A stretch of DNA of 64,000 nucleotides from Liolophura sinensis (Eukaryota > Mollusca > Polyplacophora > Chitonida > Chitonidae): NCBI RefSeq assembly GCF_032854445.1, contig NC_088300.1, positions 20,255,608-20,319,607 on the forward strand, written 5' to 3'. Positions 57,575 through 64,000 of this stretch are shown here, piece by piece. The first letter of the stretch is position 1, and the number at the start of each line of letters is the position of its first letter. The position numbers were made by a program, and so were the translations under genes. The notes beneath the pieces were generated by a model. The model did no database searches. It saw nothing but the letters and a program-made list of their open reading frames with translations, and was not told the DNA's origin.

Positions 57575-57650
57575 ATTTATCTATTTATTTTAACGAGGTC
57601 AGCATTAGAGTGGGATAAACCGGGCCCGGGGAAACCCACGATTCTATTCG
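57575..57650 (-). repeat. SINE family A fragment
   Basis: tttatctatttattttaacg is followed by taaaccgggcccggggaaac and ccacgatt, a shortened body in minus orientation. Confidence 0.7.
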
Positions 57651-57810
57651 GAAGCTATTATGTACAACTGTAAAAGGCTTCTATCTCATTCAAGCCGTCT
57701 CCATAGAATATACCGGTATATCCGAAGTCTGATTCTCTCTATGCAGAGATAGGATTTAGCAGAACACAACTGGTCTGAGCCAGTAAACTCTAAGTCAAAG
57801 AGAATGGGTT

Positions 57811-58445
57811 TGCAATATAATCTGCAGAGAAACATAAACAAAATCAGCAAGCTGGCAAACATAACATGCAGTGAAATAATCTGCAGGGAAACAACATAAT
57901 CGGCAGGGAGACAATATAATCTATAGGGAAACAAGATAATCTGCAGGGAAACAATATAATCTGCGGGGAAACAATATAATCTACAAGGAAACAACATAAT
58001 CTGCAGGGAAACAACATAATCGGCAGGGAAACAATATAATCGGCAGGGAAACAATATAATCTGCAGAGAAAGAACATAATCTGCAAGCAGGGAAATATAA
58101 CCTTTAGGGAAACAATCTGCAGGGAAATAACATAATCTGCAGGGAAACAACGTAATCGTCAGGGAGACAATATAATCTGCAGGGAAACATAAACAACATA
58201 ATATGCAAGCAGGGAAATATAACCTGTAGGGAAACAATCTGCAGGGAAACAACATAATCTGCAGGGAAACAACATAATCGTCAGGGAAACAACATAATCT
58301 GCAGGGAAACAACATAATCTGCAGGGAAACAATATAATCGTCAGGGAAACAATATAATCGGCAGGGAAACAATATAATCTGCAGGGAAACAACATAATCT
58401 GCAGGGAAATGACACAATGTGCTGGTAAACAACATAATCTGCAGT
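57811..58445. repeat. 20-bp minisatellite array, about 30 units
   Basis: The consensus unit is ctgcagggaaacaacataat, with variants cggcaggg, cgtcaggg and aatataat. Several units carry insertions (ctgcaagcagggaaatataa, and a longer aaacataaac form) that recur at about 58081 and 58190, showing a higher-order duplication of roughly 110-120 bp. The minus strand is free of stops over the unit, which creates a 249-codon artefact ORF with a 20-residue period. Confidence 0.97.
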
Positions 58446-60158
58446 GCAGCATACTCTTCAGATCATGGTGCATACAATTCTTTACAGAAAGATAATTTTA
58501 GACAGCAATAACTGTGTGAATTAACCGGCATCTGATCTTTTAACATTGACATTTAATGGGAAGGTTCTTTGGAACAATTACTCGATAAGTCTCCTGAAAA
58601 AGGAGAGAATGAGTTAAATCAACCGATGTCTTTAAGAGGCAAATGATATACCAACAACGTCAAAGAATCTACATACAAACATCTATTTACTAACCAACCT
58701 CTCTATACCGTCATGTAACTGTATAAATAAACGGTAAGCGACCTGGTTATTTTAGAGGCATTTCCAAGAGACTCTCCCAAAATATCAGGGTGGCGATATC
58801 CTGGTACATTCACACTTGAGTACACCAATGGGTTTATTGGCCTACAGCTGTCAGTTTGGCGTGCACGTCAACACAAGACATGTTGAGACAGGTTGTATAA
58901 TTGGCGATAACACACTGATATAGAGGAACATATGGTTGATTGGTTTACCGTGTTCATTGCATGCTGAACTTATGTGCCTAAAGCAGTTATTATCTCAGCA
59001 CGAGTAGCGTCGAATATGACATGGCGAATTAGCACAGTTCTTTAATGAAAAAGCCTCTGGCAAACCACAGGGTAAATAACTTATACAGTGCAATATAAAA
59101 CTTGGGTACACCGAACACTTTGCACAATGAGTTGTTTTGCTTAGGAAATAATGTATAGCAATACATATATCCACATGTCTCATATAAGGAATCTGGAGGG
59201 GCTATATATTTACCTATTGGTATTGAAGCCGTTTGTGTTCAATGACTCTTCTCTTATAGCGATGCAATTAGGATGATTGGTTTTCAAAGGCTCAGGCTTT
59301 TTGCTTTAACACTACTTGAGGCTTTGGTGGTATAACAAACGCTCCAAAAAGGCCACAGCTTGGTCGCTTAGATGGCCTTCGTTATATATCGGGATCACAA
59401 ACCAAAATGATAGCATACACTATAAGCTCCAAAGATCTGTGCGTCAGATGTAGGCAATTGCATCAAATACTTGCCAGTTTTTATTTGTGTATTACGGACT
59501 CATTAATCTCCTTCATCTCCGCAACTTATCGCTATCGAAAAAGTAAAATTTCTTGACTTCGTCCTCAAACTCCAATCAAACATACATTGTGAAAGTGCAA
59601 TTTCGAACTGAACTGCTGATTCAGCATGTCAAAAGTCAATGTGTCAGAGGGTCAGAGAAGATTTAACTTGTCGAAAATTGTCGATGTTTCCTGCAGTATC
59701 AAAATTTCAAATCCGAATTTTGTTGGTCCTTACTTCCAGTTAAAATGGTTGTTTTAATAATTAACAACAAATGAAATACATATGACTAACAAATATCCAT
59801 AAATAATATCTAAACGGATGTTTAACTAATGTATCTGTGCGAATGGGACAGTCAGGTATACGAATAATTAAATTCCATGCAGAGAGACAATGGGGGATAT
59901 GCGTATCTCGTCACAGGTGACGATTGGTAAGTAAGCACTCATTTAAATTTAAAATTAAAATCCGCTGATGACTATGGAAACACCGTTATGCTGGTTTGTA
60001 ATGTTATGAAGTGCCAAGCCCTTTGACTGCACAAAGGCCTATACCGTGCACAACTGCAGGGATCATTTCTCCTCCGAGCAGTGATGGTGACGAAGCCACG
60101 CCAAAAGAAAACAATGACAATGTATTTCTAATCCCATAAAGGTAGGATAAAAACTCAC
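58446..60158. other. Non-coding flank right of the minisatellite
   Basis: No gene, SINE or tandem repeat recognised. It would lie in the large 5'UTR intron of the orphan gene if that model holds. Confidence 0.45.
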
Positions 60159-60270
60159 CTTGCGCAAAGTCTTGTAGCGTCGCGTCTCGGTGTTACTACG
60201 TATACAGGTCTATACGCTGATCAACTTGTTTTGTGCGTGGGTCAACTCTGTGAACCATTACTTATTATAA
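60159..60270 (-). promoter_or_regulatory. Candidate 5'UTR exon and promoter of the orphan gene
   Basis: On the minus strand an optimal donor CGCAAG|gtgagt lies at 60159/60158, and a TATA-like tttataataag lies about 100 bases upstream of it near 60262. Splicing to the acceptor at 56845/56844 would remove a 3.3 kb intron. This pairing is inference. Confidence 0.25.
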
Positions 60271-60529
60271 AGCGACGTAACTTGAGATAGACATTAGATT
60301 TTGTTCAAACCTTTGTCGTTATTTCGGAAACTTTGAAGGAATAGGTGTAAAAGAATCCCAACTCTAATGTACCGGTGCTGACGGTTATAATACAAAAGGC
60401 GAGCTACGAAAGCATAGTTACGCCAAGTAAATATTGTATTACTTCAAATTGGCGGTCCTTTATATAAGTGGTACTCATTGCGTTGGATCATCGAGGCAAA
60501 GCGTTGTTCTTATGACAAATAAGGTCACA

Positions 60530-60840
60530 GACTCGAATCAATCTTTATTCCTTTATTCATGTGATTATTGCTTAGCGCCATGCACACGAATTTCTCACTT
60601 ATACGATGGCGGTTTTTTATGTTGAGGAAACCAGAGGGCCCGCCGTAAACTGGCATGTTACTGAAAAGATTTCCCGCCTGTGATATACAGATATGCAAAC
60701 AACATCCTACACTGCGCAAACGGCCACGCGAGCGTCATGGACCGCTTATTGCCATCACGGAGTCACAAACAGCGAGTTCGAGGGAATCTACAAATTCCCT
60801 GTCCTAACTCCTAGAACCGATACTGATTCATTCCAATTTA
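60530..60840 (-). repeat. Composite family A / family C repeat
   Basis: The left part (cttagcgccatgcacacgaa, ttctcacttatacgatggcg) is family A-like. The right part (accgcttattg, aatctacaaattccctgt) matches the family C copy at 13895-14200. Confidence 0.6.
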
Positions 60841-62878
60841 GAAAAACACAAACAGGTGCTGTTTACTTTTGAGCCAAGAGTAGCCTACTTCACACAACAT
60901 CTACATGTAGCTTCAGGTATTTACAAATTCTCTATGTTTCACAAAATGGATTGGATAAGCATGCCAGAGCCTGTGTTAGAACTTCTGGGTTTCAAGATTC
61001 CAACAAATATCTCTCGTTTCTTTTGTTTGTTGAATGGTAGAAGGCCTTTTTAGACTAGAGGCTTTAGATTTTTGTTTTTTTTTTCTTTTTTTAGTATCCC
61101 TGAATAGATTTTGTTTATCCTTCTTACCCCGTTGCCTAATGATCCAAACTTATTAAACGTACCACAAATAGCAGTACTGTCCCCTAGTTTGATAGAAATC
61201 GTTAAAGTATGAAGTAAAAAAATATGTCTTTTGGCTGTTGGGTATACACCTAGCGCGAGGATCGTGGATTGGTCAGCCTCATATGTGATACGTGGATTTT
61301 TTATTCGTAGCAAACACACATACATTTATCCATATAATACCAAGGGAGACAATCATATCAGTCTTCGACTCATACTCCCGCAAACAAATGCTGATCTCCC
61401 TTAGACATACTGTTGTACACAGTCCGCGCGTCCAGCCCTTTGTTAACGAGCCGTCTACCACAATGGACGCTCTATGTTCATAATGGCAAGGTCCAAACCC
61501 CCAGATATGACAAAAAAAGAAGAAAGTACATAAAGTAGGAAATCATGCACAGAGAGGCAGTCAACAATTGGTTTAGGCGGATGAATTAAATCAGTGTCTA
61601 AATCGTGTACCATTTAAGTTGTCGATGATCAAAATAATCCTCTCAGCTGCGCGTGTATTGCAACATGTTCATACATCCAGCGTGGCGACCTAATTCAACA
61701 CGATGAAGATACATTACCCTCGCTTGGGTAAGCGGAATTAGGCACAATTAGAATTAGAGTGCCAGAAATTCTGGATGTATGTATACGTGTGTATGATTGG
61801 GTTTTACGTTGTACTCAAGAGTTGGTTGGTCAAATGACGACGACGGCTGTTTTGTTGTGTCAGTGCAGCCGCCAAAGACAGCAAACATGACATTGCAATC
61901 TCATTATACTGACACCGGACAAATCAGTCTTGCTTCATTACATTCCAGCCATTTTTACAGCCATTGGTATGACCTGGTCAGTTTTTGCTGACAGATCTAC
62001 CGACTTCGAAGCGGACGCTCTAGTCAGGCCACCTAAGCGTGTAGATATTCTGGATTTATTTATTAAATTCTTGGAAAATGATGGCATTGGGTAGAAAATA
62101 CTGACTTCTTAAAATTCTCCACCTATCGACACAAATTAAGACACAATACAAGCCTTTTGTATTCCTAGAAGAACATTTTCGGCTCTTCTGGAAAAAATTA
62201 GTGTCCAGATAATTACTTTTGATGTCAATCAAATGTTCCAAGCTTAGTAATGTTTTCCAGAAACATAAAATGTAGTGCTCTAGATGCACACGAGGTGTTC
62301 TACGTTATAATTCAGACATGTCAGAAATAGAAAGAAACTGACTCGCTTGCACTTGCTATTTCTCGCCGCAACGTGACTGAAACATTGCCGACATCGCCTT
62401 TAGCCACTGTCACTCATTGACATTTAGCACATAATTAGGTCATGTATATATTTGCTTTTCATAACGAACATAGCGAACGTTTCAGACATGGTAGAATACA
62501 AATTTAGATATGTGGCATTAAGAAACGCTTAAATACGTTGATTTTATGTTTTGTATATACATACATATATTAGTTTACATGGCGACTCCATTCCATGGAA
62601 TGATTTGCGCCAAAATTTTTTGGATTTGTAGGGTGTGAGGTGATATGCAAATTTCCAGAGCCTGTGGGGCGGGAAAGGGCCATGTCTGTTCTGTATAAAA
62701 GGAATAGTTTTTCATGTTTTGTGATAGATGCTAATAAATTAACCTCACTACCTATTACTATGTCCCTTCGTCATACATATTTAAACCCCCCGCAATTCAT
62801 ATCCCAGAGGTAAGATGTGAACTGATATAAAATCACCAGTGTTAAGGGATGTAAGACTACGTTTTACACCACTTATCC
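60841..62878. other. Intergenic, no gene seen
   Basis: Short ORFs only. A weak family A-like stretch lies at about 61795-61870 (gggttttacgttgtactcaa), and a tail-like stretch at about 62380-62415 (gtgactgaaacattgccgac) resembles the one at 5040. Confidence 0.5.
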
Positions 62879-63010
62879 TGTCTCGGGACTGGTAGATCCA
62901 GGATCAATCGTTGGTCGAGTCACACCTAAGACTTTAAAAGAGGAAGTTGTAACTTCCGCGCTTGGCGTTCAGCATAAAGGGGATAGTGCAACGACTGGTT
63001 GACCCGTAAT
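62879..63010 (+). repeat. SINE family B, 5' part
   Basis: tctcgggactggtagatcca, the palindrome at 62940-62959 with one mismatch, gcttggcgttcagcataaag, and it stops after gactggttgacccgt. The body and tail are absent. Confidence 0.88.
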
Positions 63011-64000
63011 GTAAGGATGTGCCAGGATGTAAGTATTGAAAAGACCTGCAAAGCATTGTCGAATCCATTCTGTAATACCCACTGTGTCTTTTTCCTGAAG
63101 CCATCGTATTACTTAATCTATGGTTACCTCTTCAAATACAACTTAAAAACAATTAAGTAAAACAGTTTTACAACAAGTATTTTCATAGATTACCCCGGAT
63201 GTATTAGACCTTCGAAAAGCGTGTACAGTATAGCGACGGGGATACGATGGCAGATTTTCGCTCACATACTGGTCACCATGGATGACACAAACTCGCTCCC
63301 CATTGGCTTTGTCTGTGACTAACTGGAACATGCATAGAATTATGTTAGTACCTGTGGAGAATTTGGCACGGTTTCGCAGCCAACAGACGATAAATTTTGA
63401 TAACCGAGCATATCGGCTGCGACACGAGGATCCATACAGTCGGGCCAGCGGATTGTGAGTTGCAGTAAGGATGAAAGTAAAACTTTTATAAAAGCTAAAC
63501 TTTTATATTTCATAAAAGTGTCAAAGGCAAAAGTAAATACGACTTGAATGATACTGAATGGAAACACGGTTTGGTAGCACAAAATAAAGCAAAGGCTAGC
63601 GGCTCCCTGCAATTCTTCCTTCTCTTTTAGAAAGTATGGTTGAATTAGCAAGTCTCATAAGTCCACCTAATCATCGGGTGTTTTTGAGAGATGAGATCTG
63701 CTTCATACTATCTCAGTCTGTGGCATTTTTAGGCCATGTATGTAACTATACAGTAACCTGCCTTGTTCTACTGCAGTCGCATGGAATAATCTTGAAATTA
63801 GTCGTAAAAGTGTAGCTATTTTCTCCTGTGTTGTACACACGAAGAAGCCCCAGATGCTTGCAGCCAATGTTTCATCACCAAATTCTCCCGTTTTTCTTCC
63901 CTTTTCGATGTTTTAAACGATCGAAATCGATACAAGGGACATCATATATATCTGCAGTTTGTAAGGCCCAGCTCTGGGGATCTACTTTCAGAAACCCAGA
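63011..64000. repeat. Window end with dispersed repeat D, copy 2
   Basis: About 63440-63920 shows interrupted similarity to 8020-8400. Two minus-strand ORFs (63651-63340, 103 codons; 63331-63143, 62 codons, with GERVCVIHGDQYVSENLPSY) overlap the left part. They are in different frames, and the only GT..AG that would join them directly is about 30 bp, too short for a normal intron. I cannot tell an eroded element from a real exon of a gene running off the window. Confidence 0.35.

Noticed and set aside
57686..58435. 249-codon minus-strand ORF with repeated FPADYIVS-like peptides
   Set aside because: It is the translation of the 20-bp minisatellite, which lacks stops in all minus frames. The peptide period of 20 residues equals three 20-bp units, and overlapping frames give the same peptides.
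57811..58445. CRISPR array
   Set aside because: Units are contiguous with no spacers, and the DNA is animal nuclear.

Overview
The window is animal nuclear DNA. It has AT-rich non-coding sequence, short exons with GT..AG introns, and many tRNA-derived SINE copies. No bacterial operon, phage, CRISPR or IS structure is present. The SINE types (a tRNA-like head with a '..ttgagtacggcgttaaa..' tail, and a second family ending in 'ctcactcactc') and the abundance of short acatgta/catgtac palindromes suggest a lophotrochozoan, most likely a mollusc. The species cannot be fixed from the sequence alone.

Left third (about 1-31,100): three conserved housekeeping genes whose exon structures can be read from splice sites and protein similarity. 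An LC3C-type ATG8 autophagy gene lies on the minus strand (4 exons, 12214 down to 2609, 126 aa). The 26S proteasome lid subunit PSMD8/Rpn12 follows on the minus strand (8 exons, 23198 down to 15670, 265 aa). FAM98, an RGG-tailed subunit of the DDX1/RTCB tRNA-ligase complex, is on the plus strand (11 exons, 23363 to 30732, 465 aa). PSMD8 and FAM98 are head to head with 164 bp between start codons, a textbook bidirectional promoter with a CCAAT box and an ETS-like site. LC3C is downstream of PSMD8 on the same strand. TCACGTGA, TACACGTGGT and CArG-like motifs lie about 0.5-0.7 kb upstream of its start.

Middle (about 31,100-47,600): no gene recognised. It is a repeat-rich intergenic tract with at least two SINE families in full-length, truncated and rearranged copies, plus simple repeats.

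Right third (47,600-64,000): a single-exon ankyrin protein resembling PP1 regulatory subunit 27 (47751-48359, with a KISF PP1-docking motif); an unrecognised 192-aa minus-strand ORF with a predicted N-myristoylation signal and a basic cluster (56815-56237, with a poly(A) signal about 190 bp downstream); a tandem array of a 20-bp unit at about 57811-58445; and more SINE debris. The window ends in repeat-like sequence with ambiguous ORFs.

The first three genes share a broad protein/RNA quality-control theme (autophagy, proteasome, tRNA ligation), but the sequence only supports shared regulation for the PSMD8-FAM98 pair. I saw no clearly new multi-gene system. The best leads are the palindrome conserved in SINE family B, the orphan myristoylated ORF, the 20-bp satellite, and a SINE lying against the LC3C exon 4 acceptor.
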